Assembly: GCA_900095095.1 (NCBI GenBank)
Contig: FMBT01000377.1
Span: forward strand, 62,001-126,000
Reading direction: 5' to 3'
Length of the DNA stretch: 64,000 nt
Source of the DNA: Fragilariopsis cylindrus CCMP1102
Taxonomy: Eukaryota > Bacillariophyta > Bacillariophyceae > Bacillariales > Bacillariaceae
Below are positions 1 to 11,798 of this stretch, in pieces. The position numbers were made by a program, and so were the translations under genes. The notes under the pieces are model-generated. The model had not been told where the DNA came from. It was given only the letters and a program-made list of their open reading frames with translations, and did not search any database. How positions within the stretch are numbered: the first letter of the stretch is position 1; each line of letters begins with the position of its first letter.

Positions 1-812
1 GTTCCAGCGTACCCATAAGATGTGTGCCAAAACCATAAATGATAATCACAAGCAGCTTCCAAAACAATTGAAGGTTTTCCTTTTGCACCATTAAAATCAC
101 CCTGCCATGCAACAGGACAATTTTTCCAAAACGTATGCATACCATCCAGCGAACCCATCATTCCTTTTATCTTGTGTATATGTTCATGTAGTTGGAAGAT
201 AGCCTTTACATCTGCAGGTGTAGGCAGCCTCAAATACTCTTTCTTGTAGATTTTAATAATGATTTTATTGTAGTTGCTGTAGCAATCCCTAGCAAGAGTT
301 GTAGACATTTGGAAGTAATCTCTGAACGTATGCGGTGGTACTCCGTAGGCCAAACTCTTTATGGGTAACAGTAATCTTGCATCTAATGATGCACCAACCC
401 TACCATTAGTATCTACTGGAAGGTGGACAAAAAAAGGGTCACCACTTGCACCAATATCCATTCTCAATCTTTGGAAACGAGCCCTAGAAATACGGAACAT
501 TTGCTCAAATTCTCTTCCATCAAATAAAGGAATTGTTGTATTATTTCCAAGATAATCCTGTTCTATACAGTAAAAGGCTCTAGCATGATCATAGATCTTC
601 CTAGGAGAACGACGGAATGTGCGATGATCAACAATAGTAGGAGGGGGAGCAGGTCCAAAGAAATGAGCTTGCACCATTTCATAATCGTCGTCGTCGCTGC
701 TACTACTGCTACTGAAGCCGCCGCTGCTACTAGTACTCATGCTACATGTATTGCTGCTGCTACTGCTGCTCATGCTACTGCTGCTCATGCTACTGTTATC
801 ATGGTAGTTCAT
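1..812 (-). CDS. PIF/Harbinger transposase (DDE_Tnp_4 / plant-transposon type), partial
   Basis: The minus-strand frame stays open from an upstream stop at about 834 to the window edge, so the C-terminus is missing. Candidate ATGs lie at 812, 788, 773 and 740; I use the first. A Ser/Asn/Asp-rich leader is followed by a region with IYDHARAF and CIEQDYLG, then FDGREFEQMFRISRARF, and finally the start of the DDE catalytic domain: MGSLDGMHTFWKNCPVAW, GKPSIVLEAACDY and WFWHTSYGYAG. This block matches the conserved LDxMHxxWKNCP...WxHxxYGxxG signature of Harbinger transposases, in which the D of LDGMH is the first catalytic acid. The remaining acidic residues would lie beyond the edge. No frame interruption is seen in the part present. 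It is a plain DNA transposon gene, not a host gene; domesticated relatives (HARBI1-like) are an alternative but the terminal repeat argues for a transposon. Confidence 0.85.
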   Translation of the reverse strand, partial: MNYHDNSSMSSSSMSSSSSSNTCSMSTSSSGGFSSSSSSDDDDYEMVQAHFFGPAPPPTIVDHRTFRRSPRKIYDHARAFYCIEQDYLGNNTTIPLFDGREFEQMFRISRARFQRLRMDIGASGDPFFVHLPVDTNGRVGASLDARLLLPIKSLAYGVPPHTFRDYFQMSTTLARDCYSNYNKIIIKIYKKEYLRLPTPADVKAIFQLHEHIHKIKGMMGSLDGMHTFWKNCPVAWQGDFNGAKGKPSIVLEAACDYHLWFWHTSYGYAG

Positions 813-1007
813 ATTATTATATTGTTGTTGTTGTTATTTTGTATTCTATTACAATATTTTATTTCGTTCGTTTATTTCGTTGTGTCGTATGAATAATATT
901 TTATTTTGTTGTGTCTTATCATTAATACAGCCAAAATTGTCAAATAATAGGACAGAAATAGTCTAAACTGGCCATTTTTTGCTTCATTCTCTTTTTCATT
1001 CCGCAAG

Positions 1008-1047
1008 CAAAAGTGGAATGAGAAAGCACTATCTCATTCCACTTTTG
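1008..1047. repeat. Perfect 16-bp inverted repeat in the Harbinger subterminal region
   Basis: Arms at 1008-1023 (CAAAAGTGGAATGAGA) and 1032-1047 are exact reverse complements with an 8-nt spacer. Nearby partial copies of AAAGTGG and GGAATGA make this a likely transposase-binding subterminal repeat; that role is inferred. Confidence 0.7.
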
Positions 1048-1173
1048 TCCGAGGAATGAAAAAAAAGAATCAAAAGTGGGGCCAAAAAGAGTGGTAGTGA
1101 CTGAAAAGGAATGAAAAAAATATATTTTCGTACCCAAAACTCAGTCCATTCCGCACGGTAGTGGGTGCTCTTA

Positions 1174-2151
1174 GCTCACTCACAGCACTTACTTATTGTA
1201 CGAACCATAATGATAGTAGGCACAGTTCTTCAGTCGTGATGTCGTATCAATGATACAAACGCATCATACTAATATAGCTAATATTACTAATACAGTATAC
1301 TCTTAGGTTCTTCTTTTGATTTCATTTTTGTCTATCTGAAATGTGTTTTGAATACTTCATATTCCATTGAGTGTTCAATGTGATCCTACTACATGTTGTA
1401 TGATACTGTTACTATCACTGTTAACTTTTTTTTTGGTGGTATAATCAACAGAAAATGCTAGTCTAAAGTGGATCTCATCATTGTTCAAACAATTCCAAAA
1501 AACTTACAGAAATAATTAGCCTCCTACCTCATGACGTTGATAGGGAGAACCAACAAACCACAAGGGTGTTGGATCTAGTAGATGCTAAATATGGGGACAT
1601 TAATCTCTATTCTGGTTATTGTTGTCATCCCATTTTGATCAAGCATGCAATGCAATAATGGGAGGATTGAAGAAGATTTTAGTCATCCAAATTGTTTTTA
1701 TCACCAAGCAATCTGGAGATGGATGCATGGAAACTATGCTACTGTAGGCTATTTTTTAATTAACAAAACAAACTTTGAGGCCATTCTTTGAGGACATATT
1801 ATATTAGCTTTTGTGATTTCAGTCTGTCTGTCGCTAGAAATTGGCCCTTCTATTTTCGATTCATTCGCGATTGATTCGATGAATTCTGATCTTCGATTCG
1901 ATCATTCGTTCGCTTTGCCAACAAACCACAAAACTCTGGAAGTATGAAAATACATCATCACATCGCACGTGACAAGCCACAATGCATTATTTGCGTACAG
2001 TAGTTGCCGCCGATAAGAAAACATCCCAGCCATTCTCACAATTCACAATACACTGTACATAATATATTATATATTTCAGAAGACTTTCGCTATTGAAAGT
2101 AGTATACACACGCTACGCTACAGTAATAATCATACCAAATAATTCTTTATA
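1174..2151. other. Intergenic, no gene recognised
   Basis: There is no ORF with recognisable similarity. A run of TTCGATTCG-like short repeats lies near 1855-1910. A TA-rich segment near 2060-2075 precedes the carrier gene and may hold its promoter; no defined element can be called. Confidence 0.4.
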
Positions 2152-3217
2152 ATGAGCGACAGTGTCCTTGAACCTCGAGCGGTGACTCGTGATCTATTTA
2201 GTGCTGCAATCGGTTCTGTTCTGTGTTGTTACGTAGGACAACCTTTTGATACCATCAAGGTTAAGATGCAAACAAATCCTGATCAATTTTCTCACGTGGT
2301 CGGTTCTACAAATCAGATTCTAAAAAATGAGGTATGTAAATTATTACTATTCGATATTAGTGAGAAGGAGGGAATGTTTATATACAAAATTGATATCACA
2401 AGAAAGATGGTGTGTTTGTTAGATAGAGCATGTTAATAATCGAAAAATCAATATTATCTAAACCGTCGTCCTTTTGTTTGTTTGTTTGTTTCAAAAATTC
2501 ACATTGTAGGGGGTTGCTGCATTTTGGAAGGGAGCCGTACCAACGGCCGGTGGAATGGTGTTAGAGAATTGTATGGCTTTTGGTGTTAATGCAGCATTGA
2601 AACGTGCCTTTCCTGATACGAATAACGACGGCGATATTAAAGAGGGACCACCTAGTCTATTAAAACCATTTGCGATGGGTGCAATAACAGGTTGCTGTTC
2701 AGCAACGGTACTTTTGCCAAGTGAGATTATTAAGTGTAAGACACAAATTTCGACAGAACGACATATCACATCCTCACAAATTGTAAAACAAATGATGAAA
2801 AAACAAGGAATGAGATCATTCTTTGTAGGTTTTGATGCCCAGCTCTGTCGTGACTCGTGCTTTTATGCACTATTTTTTGGCGGCTACGAATTATCGTGCT
2901 ATACGTTCCGAACATTTGTTCCAAGCATGCCAGATGAATTAAACTACTTCATGTCGGGAGGTATTGCAGGTATGGGAGCTTGGTTTGTTGCTATGCCTTT
3001 TGATGTGCCGAAGACGAATGTACAATCCCGATACGACACAAAAGTCATGGGTAGTTACTTCCCAGAACTTATCAGAGTTGCTAAACAACGAGGGATCGGT
3101 GGCTTGTATGCCGGTCTCGGCCCGACATTGATACGCGCTTTCCCCGCTAACGCAGCTCTATTCCTAGGCGTAGAAAGTGGAAAGAAACTGTTTGATAAAG
3201 CCGTATGGCAAGAGTAG
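2152..3217 (+). CDS. Mitochondrial carrier family protein (ornithine/carnitine-carrier-like, SLC25)
   Basis: Two exons, 2152-2331 and 2510-3217, flank a 178-bp GT-AG intron (GTATGT...TTGTAG, phase 0) and give 295 residues, the normal size of an SLC25 carrier. Three tandem ~100-residue repeats each carry the PX[DE]XX[KR] signature: PFDTIKVKMQ, PSEIIKCKTQ and PFDVPKTNVQ. Six membrane segments are expected in the inner mitochondrial membrane. The third repeat ends with IRAFPANAALF, a pattern seen in the ornithine and carnitine/acylcarnitine subgroup, so exchange of a basic amino acid or acylcarnitine is the best guess; the substrate is not proven. The start ATG at 2152 is the first in frame and leaves a very short N-terminus, typical of carriers without a presequence. 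There is no sign of disruption. Confidence 0.9.
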
Positions 3218-4360
3218 ATAAAGATGCGGCAATTAATAATTAGGATTTTTGGAACGAACGAATTAATCAGGAAAGTTACTGGATTGCCACCGTAATTTTA
3301 CAGGAAAATTATACCAAATATATACGGCTTTATTTATTATTCTATAACCCTATCCCTTAACGATATTACTGTGATATGAATCGTTGATCTGCTTCTACTG
3401 CAAAGAAGAAAAGATGGCATACGTTTTGGCGGAATTGGTGGTATAGATCCATTGAGATAACTACCTGTGCGGTCACGTGTATGAGGAAGAGTTTCGGCTA
3501 CAGTATAATCCCGATAATGTTTTTTTTTCTTTGATGTTGCTATCATTTTCAATACGGTGATCGCCCACTTCAGTATTGTTGTTGCTGCTACCGTTATATT
3601 GTACAAAAAGAGAGCCTTGTACTTTGTAGACTACGTGTACCTTCATTTCATAAAAATGTTTCATTTTTAGTTAAGCAAGAATCGAAAATAAATCGTTTCC
3701 GATTCATTGTAAAAGCGTACCCCGATCGTCGCCTATTATGTCGTATTATTTAATCGTCGTCTTCTTTGAGTTTTAAAAATAACTATGCCTTCCTCCTTGC
3801 TTGTCAGTTTTCAGTTATATGTTTGTTGAAGCACATTCGAATCCTTTCAATCGTTTTAATAGGCCTTATTATACGTTGAGTAAGAGTATCATCGATCCCC
3901 ATCATTTTTTCATGTGTTAACAAAGTCCAACCGTTGAGTCCAAGTTGCACTCATTCAAAAACAATAATTCCGAAGACAGAATTACCCGGAATTTGTCAAC
4001 AGTACGACGTAGCTCTTCTGAATAATAACTACGGAGTGCTGTGATCATGAAATAAATACTTGCACAGCATAAATGATATTCGACATTCTACAACAACGAA
4101 TATATAGAATATTACTAGGATACAGTCTTGACATACGCAATAGTCCTATGAAAGCTATAGGAAACCATAAACATACTAGACTATGATTGCAATATTTCAT
4201 ACGTTACTTTTTTTTAACTCCATATCTATTTTTATTTACTTATTTAATATGCATATATATATATATATTGATTCTTCGACTTGCTTTTCTTTGTTTTGCT
4301 ACACAGGATTGATCTAATAATAATTCATGAATGCGTCCGAGCATCCCATTCCATTTGGAA
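3218..4360. other. Intergenic between two convergent genes
   Basis: The carrier and NRAMP genes converge here. Short minus-strand frames at 3337-3664 have no recognisable domain and I do not call them. An (AT)n tract lies near 4250-4270. Confidence 0.4.
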
Positions 4361-6223
4361 TCAATCTTGTCCTGCACCGACGGTTGGAACATTATCAGAC
4401 GTTGCTAATGTTTGTAGCTTCAATTCGTGAGCCTGAGTCATTTCAAGTAATTTCAATTCGTGAAGCTGAGTCCGTTCAAGTACTTTCAATTCACTATCGC
4501 CGATAAAAGATTCAGATTCAACAGCATCATCGCTTTTTGAAAGGGTTTTAACAACACCAAAGCAGCCTTCTTCTTCAACAGGTCTTGGATCATTGGGATT
4601 ACGCATAGGTTCATCAATGGGAATAAAGACAAAGTATACCATATAAGCGAACATGATAACTTGACAAACATCATTCAAAATATTGAACTGTACAGTTGCT
4701 GCTGTTTGGACTTGAACGGTAGTACCATCAGCTAACGTTTGTTGGACACCCGCCATTAAGCCACCAAAGAAACCTGCACCATTAGCAGTTAAACTAAGTA
4801 CATTGATGGCGTAGACAGCAAATGCACCAAACCAGATAAGAGCAGCCTCCCATTTCTTTGCAGCATATTCACCAAAGTATGCTTTTGATGTCACTAATCG
4901 TGCCAGGGGTGTTAATGCAAATGGTAGTAAGATTGCTAATGACGAATTCACAATATTCACAATTGTATTTAGTGCAGCATCACCGGGAACACAGGCAGCA
5001 ATGAGAACACACGGAAGTAGTGCAATCATTCTTGTTCCAATGGCACGAGCCCAAACAGGAATTCTCATTTCAAGGAATCCATCCATAATATATTGTCCCG
5101 AGTAGGTTGTGGTAATAGCAGATGATTGTCCGGCTGCCAACAAGGCAATACCCCATAAGATGGGTCCACCCGCAACGGTAAGATACTTGGCAAAGTCTGT
5201 GTTACCAATATTATTTTCACAGTCTTCTTCAGATTCACCACCAACGGGGATGCATTTACCGTTTACATTTTCGGCAGCAACAATCACAATACCAATATTA
5301 ATAAGGAATGAAAACATGATTGGTACAATTGGTTCAACGGATACCCAGAATGTTGCTTTCTTAATAGTTTCATTATCACGCTTGACAGGACGAGATAATA
5401 CACTTGCTGTATGCAAATACAAATTGTGTGGCATAACAACTGCTCCAATGATACCAGTAATAAGCCAAAGATTACGTCCTTCCGGCTCAACGAACCCATA
5501 CACCAAACCTTCAATTGCTTTTGCTGGATCTGAATCAACAAGACCCCATTCGATGAAGATAGTGACCGCCATTACTCCTATCAATAATACGATCACCCCT
5601 TCAAGCCAACGCATTCCACCCTTGGAATTTTGAGTTGCCAAGAAGAGGAGTGTCGTAACAGGAGAGATGAGACATCCCACATAGTATGGCCATCCAAAGA
5701 AGACATTGAATGCAATACCCATACCAATCACTTCCGGAATATCAGTAATGATCACAGAGAATTCAGCAATTGCCCATGCTACATACCGTAACCATCTATG
5801 CTTGATGATTTTACGCATACTTTCCGAGAGTGTAGTCTGTCCAACCATCGATAGACGGGCACATAATACTTGAACGTAGATAGATAATGTTGTGACCCAA
5901 AAGAAGGTCCACAATTGACTGTACCCACCCACAGCACCGGCCTGGATATCAGCTTGAGTATTACCTGGATCCAAATACGCAATGGCAACAAGCCAACCAG
6001 GTCCACAAAAATGAAGATAATCTCTCCATTTGGAACCACTTGACATCCAAGCATTTTTGTTGGGGTTTTTCCCATAACCTTCAATATCCATGGTACCCTT
6101 CTCACTTTTGACTCCCTCAGCAGCCACAAGAATATCATCAGTAGAATTTTCGTTATCGTCGTCATTTGCATTCCATTCTCTCATAGAATGAGAAAGGTGA
6201 ATGGCAATATCAGCTTTATTCAT
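4361..6223 (-). CDS. NRAMP-family divalent metal transporter
   Basis: A single-exon frame of 620 residues. A hydrophilic, acidic N-terminus of about 70 residues leads into an 11-12 TM LeuT-fold transporter. The two unwound metal-binding helices are clear: TM1 with DPGN at residues 85-88 and TM6 with MPHN at 264-267. These supply the Asp, Asn and Met ligands known from bacterial NRAMP structures, which supports H+-coupled Mn2+/Fe2+ transport at the plasma or vacuolar membrane; iron acquisition is an obvious need for a marine alga. The ~100-residue cytoplasmic tail ends in a short Leu/Glu/His repeat (ERTQLHELKL / EMTQAHELKL, about 4413-4490) that could form a coiled coil. The ATG at 6223 is the first Met of the frame. 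Length and motifs are those of a complete protein. Confidence 0.95.
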   Translation of the reverse strand: MNKADIAIHLSHSMREWNANDDDNENSTDDILVAAEGVKSEKGTMDIEGYGKNPNKNAWMSSGSKWRDYLHFCGPGWLVAIAYLDPGNTQADIQAGAVGGYSQLWTFFWVTTLSIYVQVLCARLSMVGQTTLSESMRKIIKHRWLRYVAWAIAEFSVIITDIPEVIGMGIAFNVFFGWPYYVGCLISPVTTLLFLATQNSKGGMRWLEGVIVLLIGVMAVTIFIEWGLVDSDPAKAIEGLVYGFVEPEGRNLWLITGIIGAVVMPHNLYLHTASVLSRPVKRDNETIKKATFWVSVEPIVPIMFSFLINIGIVIVAAENVNGKCIPVGGESEEDCENNIGNTDFAKYLTVAGGPILWGIALLAAGQSSAITTTYSGQYIMDGFLEMRIPVWARAIGTRMIALLPCVLIAACVPGDAALNTIVNIVNSSLAILLPFALTPLARLVTSKAYFGEYAAKKWEAALIWFGAFAVYAINVLSLTANGAGFFGGLMAGVQQTLADGTTVQVQTAATVQFNILNDVCQVIMFAYMVYFVFIPIDEPMRNPNDPRPVEEEGCFGVVKTLSKSDDAVESESFIGDSELKVLERTQLHELKLLEMTQAHELKLQTLATSDNVPTVGAGQD

Positions 6224-7590
6224 TTTTAGTTTAGTTTTGTTTTGTTTTGTTTTGTTTTATAGTTGTTGTAGTAGTTTAGGATTTTATTTTTATGAGAAGA
6301 ATAGAATTGTTTGTTTCGAATTGCTATCTTTTTGCTACTTTCGAACGATTCATTTCATCCCAGTTGTTACCGTTCTCACATTTCGCGATAACCAGTCCAA
6401 GGTTACGTGATAGGTGTGCATGAACGATTGAAACTTCAATAGCGGATTGAAACTTCAATAGCGGATATAGTGGTTCACCTATTGTATTGCGCCATGGCGC
6501 GTTTGATCACGACTACAGCTTAAATCTAATACGTAGAACACGAACAGGTTACGACATACTCCGTATCACAAAGCTGCCACGGCGCATTGAGCTTAAATGC
6601 TAAATTATGTTACCGGAATAAATGAATCGTACTTCATAACAAAAATAGGAACTCATGGCGTATGATACAGTACTTAGGCATGCGTTACCCTTCTTTCGCC
6701 CGCCACATCTTTGGTAGCGTCAAACTGAAACACAGTTTACATCAACCAGTAAAATAACGCATGCTTGACACAAGATTTTTATATTTTTTTTGAATATAAG
6801 CCATTTTGAAGGGCATATTACTGAAGAAGTATCCTATTACCGCACCAAAAATTGTACTCAGAAGTACAGTAGTGTATCTCCACATACTTCAAGTACTCAT
6901 ATATTAATTGCGAATTTTGGTACGACTAGTATGGCGGATACCGGAACCAAAATCGCGAAAAGAAGAAATTTGGTGGACTGGTTTTGATTTGTGCGACTCC
7001 GACTTCTGAAGCGTGTACAGTATATTATTTTTCCGGTAAGCATGCTTTACATGAGATTGACAAAACACGCGAACAGGAATTTTCCTCATCACATTTTGAA
7101 TACAGTACTGTACAAGAGGGCAACATGTAATATAATGTCAATAATGTACAAGACATTTGTACCGTCACGTTTCAAGTCATCGTTACTCATGGTTTGACAC
7201 ATTGAATTTTGAAGCATGCTAGACATGAATTACACCGGTCGTTTCACGTGAGTGAATGAAAACCTTTTGTTTCAAGTATTCCTATGGTACATACGACTTA
7301 CAATGTATGTGAATCATATCAAAATATCTACTAATAAAATTGTGCAGGTACAATACAACCACAGTAAGAATCTAAAACTGCTACCGTAACTACTTTTAAG
7401 AGAGATAATATGCTGAACGATAATGCGGAGATCAGCTTCCATGCATAAACATGCTTCAGAAAATTCTACGATGAACCAACCAAAAGGAGATAAATGTAGC
7501 AACACAACACTACAAAGGACGACACAATCACGATCACGACCACGATTTTCCTTCAATACGATGGCCGAAGTTAATGTCATAGAGGAAATG
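6224..7590. other. Intergenic with a short tandem duplication
   Basis: A (TTTTG)n tract at about 6235-6257 lies just upstream of the NRAMP start. At 6426-6463 a 19-bp unit (GATTGAAACTTCAATAGCG) is repeated twice in tandem, and the unit is itself partly palindromic (TTGAAACTTCAA). Small ORFs at 6790-7200 show no domain and odd composition, so I leave them out. Confidence 0.4.
6426..6463. repeat. Two tandem copies of a 19-bp partly palindromic unit
   Basis: GATTGAAACTTCAATAGCG occurs at 6426-6444 and again, identically, at 6445-6463. The core TTGAAACTTCAA is nearly self-complementary. It lies about 200 bp upstream of the NRAMP start codon, so a regulatory site is possible but unproven. Confidence 0.75.
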
Positions 7591-9381
7591 CTACCCGTTA
7601 CCATAAAGCTGCTGCTGCGAGGTCATGGTGATGGAATTATTATTGTGAGGTCTCGAAGTAGCCGATGGAATAAAAACATCGGATTTTCAACCAATATCGT
7701 CAGAGTTCGACGAGTCGTAGTTCTTTGGTGGTGGTTGGCGCTCATAGGGTGATGGACCGTCACTGTGTTTATGAACTTGATCGACCTTAGGAAACAAGCA
7801 AGTTTGTTTGGAGAGTCCTCCTTTTGCATGGCAAGTACGAGGCATAAGAAGATCCCCAGGCAAGCAGTGTTGTTCCTGCTGATGATGATACTCCGACATC
7901 GATGGAAAGCGAGGAACATTGACGGCTTTTGCGTATGCAGTAGTAGTAGTACTATCATTATCACCGAATGTATATTTTCTCGTAGAATTGGTGATACAGG
8001 GATTGTCATCATTGCCAACGCCTTGTCCGACCAACATAAATGGAGGCGATATGCTAATGAAGAGCGATGATAGTTTTTCGGTGGGGGAGTGGGAGTCCAC
8101 ACCTAATCGAACTTGATGGATGAATTGATGGTCGCATTTGTTGTTGTTGTTGTTTTTCCTCCCATTGCATTTCTATGATTGTGTGCCACCATTTCCCTTT
8201 CCCTTGTTGTAGCTCTTGACCTTCGTTGTTATCATCACCACCACCAACTTCGCCCTCGTTGTTGTTATTGTCTTCGTCTGAATATTCTGGAAGACAAACT
8301 TTGCCCGATGATCTACCTCAGTAGCAAATCTACATCCACGGACCTTGCTTACGGTACTTGCTAGTCTATTTCATCGTTGATGTTAATGCTTGTACTTGTA
8401 AGTCAAAAATAGGAATATTAGTTGTTTCGATTAATCTCATCAACCACATTGTTGTTGTTTTGTTATTATTACTTTGGTACGTTTGCTCTACTTTCGTTTC
8501 CAATTTTAGTTTCCAGTTCATTTCAAACTTCATTTCGACGTCATTGTTCATTACTTGTTGTTGGATCGTGTCTTGATATTCGAGTGGTGAACGTAAATCA
8601 TCATCATCATCATCGTCGTCGTCGTCGTCGTCGTCGTTACCATCATCGTTATTATCCATTGTTGCTAATTGAGGACATTTGTTAGAAGATTTTGATGACC
8701 AAACGACGTTCTTCAGACGCACAATATGAACAAAACTCTGATGTTGATCAAAAAGTAATTGATGATTCGGTGATGATAACCAATAATTCGCTGAAACACG
8801 TTTGAAGCTCTGGCCGGTGGACATGAGCGGTGGAGGCAGGAGTGGAGGCGGTAGTGGAGGCGACGGTGGAGCAGCTGTCAAGTATCGTTGTCCCTTTTCA
8901 GCATTGATTACGTTAGCAAGGACTGTCTGGGAAATCGTCGTAGACGTATACGTTTTTCCAATGGTCCTTGTTTCGGTGAAACGGATGACACTGGTTTTGT
9001 TTTTCATCCCAATGTGTGATTTTGCTATATCAACGGCGGTGTTGTGTTGTGGGTGTACCGTAGATGAGCGAGGGAACAACAGCCGCTATTATTCCCTCGA
9101 CGAGTAACAACATCGTAGTCGACGTCGACGTCGACGTCGTTGTTGTTAATGCTGTTACAGTCAATCATAGTACGGTTGATTTGTTGTGGTGAGGGAAAAG
9201 AGGGTGAGAAATATCGAGATTCGGCGCCATCGTGATATGTATAAGACAGGATTGTGTTTCGTTCCTGGTTGTTGTCAAATTTTATTCTATTTCGTTGCTG
9301 CTTTGTTATTGTTTTGAAATGAAAATAACGATAATTATTATTATGAGAACCGTTCGATGATCGTTTGAAAAGTTTTTTCAA
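7591..9381 (-). CDS. Probable low-complexity gene, exon structure unresolved
   Basis: Not recognised. Several minus-strand frames in succession have protein-like composition: 9381-9025 (Asn/Tyr-rich), 9079-8366 (a Ser/Thr-rich part with FTETRTIGKTYT, a Pro run PPLPPPLLPPP, then a 13-residue poly-Asp), about 8310-8045 (Glu/Asp/Asn/Gln-rich with GKGKWWHTIIEMQW), 8100-7687, and a short stretch to 7591. None has an ATG at a convincing start and the frames overlap or are separated by stops, so introns or frame errors must lie between them. The opposite strand contains only mirror-like frames of poorer composition. Function is unknown; the pattern is that of a disordered nuclear protein. Confidence 0.3.
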
Positions 9382-10233
9382 ATTTAAAAGTGAACAAAAA
9401 GCAAACGATGCTTTTCGGCTTTTCTCTCATGGCACTACTAGTACTGCCTTAACGAGCTAATCTGCGCTACAGTAGCGCGCACCGGTTCGTAGAATTTCCG
9501 CGAAATTTTATTGCGGTCGTGGCGAAGTCAGTCACAGTTTATTTACTGCTAGTAATTTTTGAAGGCGACCGCATAGAGGTCTTTGAAAGGAACCAACAGA
9601 AAATAGAAACAACCAACAACCTATAGATATATATTTTGCAAGAAGAGAGACACCAACTATTGAAGTGTAGGTATCAATGATAATGATAATCATAATGAGG
9701 ATGAATAGTCCAGCTTGATCAGCGTTGCCTGCTATAAAAAAAAGACAACAAACATGATGATGTGTATGTGCACAGGAGGAATGTTATTAAATTTTGATCT
9801 TCTTAACATCCTTTTCTTTTAAAGCTTAAAACTTAACTTTTCATTACCATTGTCTTTGTATTTGATCTATCTTTGACTTAAGTATTCATGATAATATATT
9901 ATATTATTGATACTAACAACTCTGCACAAGCCCAGAGAGGAAGCTTTCTAATTTTTATTGTAACAACAACATATTGCATTTTGAAAGGTTTTTCATTTGT
10001 CAAAAAAATTGGTTCTTGATATGATCATGTGCTGCTTGCGCTCAGAATATAAATCAAATTCTCCATGTGTGGTCCTCTTTAGTTGGATTTCCTACAGGAG
10101 CTTTTGGTCTGTTTGTTTGTTGTTGCTGCTGGCAGCTAGGGTATTATCTGCAGGAAAAACACAGATAATGATTCTCCTCATGGTTGTGGTGCAAATATTT
10201 TTACTTCTACACCATGGTATTGTGTTGGATATC

Positions 10234-10264
<31 letters not shown>

Positions 10265-10265
10265 T
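10234..10265. repeat. (ATAG)n microsatellite
   Basis: About eight perfect tetranucleotide copies. Confidence 0.9.
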
Positions 10266-10505
10266 AAGTTAGTGACGGCTGCAACAAGAGGTACAAAAGG
10301 ACAAGAAGAAGAATGTGAAGGTAGAAATGATAACTTGGGCTGGCTACCAAATGAGTTGTTTGACATGTTTCTTAAGGAATGATGGGTCTAATTATGACTT
10401 CCTATTAGATGTGTACATTGAGACAGCACAACATAACATCGCAAAACATAGCACAACAAAACACAACAAAACACAAAACAGCAACACTGGCAAATTTGTA
10501 AGTAA

Positions 10506-10660
10506 AACAAGAGTGTCAATCATAGACAACCATAACCCCAACTGCAATGACAACCATAGCAGCAGCAGCAACAAATATGTAGTTAGAACAAGAGTGTCAA
10601 TAGACATCCATAACCAAAACTGCAGTGATAACCATAGCAGCAGTAGCAGCAGCAGCAGCA
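10506..10660. repeat. Two-copy 81-bp tandem repeat
   Basis: The unit starts at 10506 and 10587 with AACAAGAGTGTCAAT and ends in an AGC-rich run. Both copies read as a similar TRVSI..NCxDNHSSSS peptide in one frame, but no gene context supports translation. Confidence 0.7.
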
Positions 10661-11798
10661 GATGCAGTAGCAGAAGTTGATGTTGATGTTGTGGTAGCAG
10701 ATACAGAGATGTAGATGCAGATGCAGAATAGGTAGTCATCCAAAAAATAGAACTATTGAACCCAAAGAAGTTGAAACCAGGGTTTCTTTCGTTACAGTGA
10801 TCTAACCAAACTAGTAAAAAAAAATTGTGATGCAAGTAACCAAATCATTAAATTTGAATCCCACACACACAAAAAAGGGCAAGTTTCACAACTCTTATTT
10901 TTTCCGTTTTATTTGCAAAAGCATAATTATATTTAGTTTTAGACTCAACAAAAACACCATAGTAATTAGCGAACAAAAACACACAACCTGGGATTAAACC
11001 TGTTACTATTTAGTACTTTTTGTTGATAATTTGGGGGATATAATAATATGATGGTACCACACAAAATACTAGTAGCATGCATCATGGGAGCAATTCCCTG
11101 TCATCCTAGACTAGGTATGCTCCAGTGCTGGGCAGATTCACAACTCAGACTCAACCAATTGCTTGACACTTTGAGGAGTTCAAAAGTCTCATAAAGCACA
11201 AGCAGCAACAAGGGGAAATATGTCCACACTGTGAGTAACAAATTAATAGAACCCTATAAAACATTCAAACAAAACAACAGCTAACTAACTACATACATAG
11301 CTAGCTGGTATGGTCCCCCTTCATTATCTGGAAGACCCATCCCACTTATTGGGTTCATCGATTCAAAGAATTCTAATGCTTGCTATTATTGTACCTGTGG
11401 CAACACTATCTAATAATTTTAAACAGTAAGAACAGGACTTACTTTCATCTCTCTCTCTATCGTAAAAAGGAGTTATTTTTTCGCGCCAATTTTTGTAACA
11501 GCTACAACCGGGTTACACATAACAATGCTGAGATAACAATAACGTCGAGGCGCAAAAATATGCACAATACAGTACGTGACTTTTATGGCGCACTATCAGT
11601 TACTGTACTGTACTGTAGTTAAATTATCATAATTCCTACATCACATCATGGTTTGTATTATTTTTTCATTCAGAAAAACAACAAAATCTCCATCCTCATC
11701 GATCGACGTGCTGTAGGACATAAAATACGCACTTGTATCATCAAAAGAGATTGAGATACGGTACACTTGGGCTATCTTTAAACTTAAGATTACCAACC

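Larger units (their letters stand above)
1..1170 (-). mobile_element. PIF/Harbinger DNA transposon, 5' part with terminal repeat
   Basis: The transposase at 1-812 is followed by about 350 bp of non-coding sequence ending at 1170. Read on the minus strand the end begins GAGCACCCACTACCG, which resembles Harbinger terminal inverted repeats, and it is flanked at 1171-1173 by TTA, the usual Harbinger target triplet. A perfect 16-bp hairpin (arms 1008-1023 and 1032-1047, 8-nt loop) and several AGTGGAATGA-like copies lie in the subterminal region, as expected for transposase-binding repeats. The other terminus and the second target copy are outside the window, so the boundary is inferred from one side only. 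Confidence 0.6.
9382..11798. other. Intergenic, repeat-containing
   Basis: There is no recognisable gene. The stretch contains an (ATAG)n microsatellite at 10234-10265 and a two-copy 81-bp tandem repeat at 10506-10660. Those frames (10315-10680 plus, 10392-10835 minus) are driven by AGC repeats and are not called. The region looks like degraded repetitive DNA. Confidence 0.4.

Noticed and set aside
585-896. Plus-strand 103-residue frame rich in Ala/Thr
   Set aside because: It is the reverse of the Ser-rich leader of the Harbinger transposase.
3337-3664. Two overlapping minus-strand frames downstream of the mitochondrial carrier
   Set aside because: Neither has a recognisable motif or a plausible partner exon.
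5109-5633. Plus-strand 174-residue frame
   Set aside because: Shadow of the NRAMP gene on the opposite strand.
10315-10835. Overlapping frames on both strands around an AGC repeat
   Set aside because: Driven by microsatellite and an 81-bp tandem repeat; no domain or gene structure.
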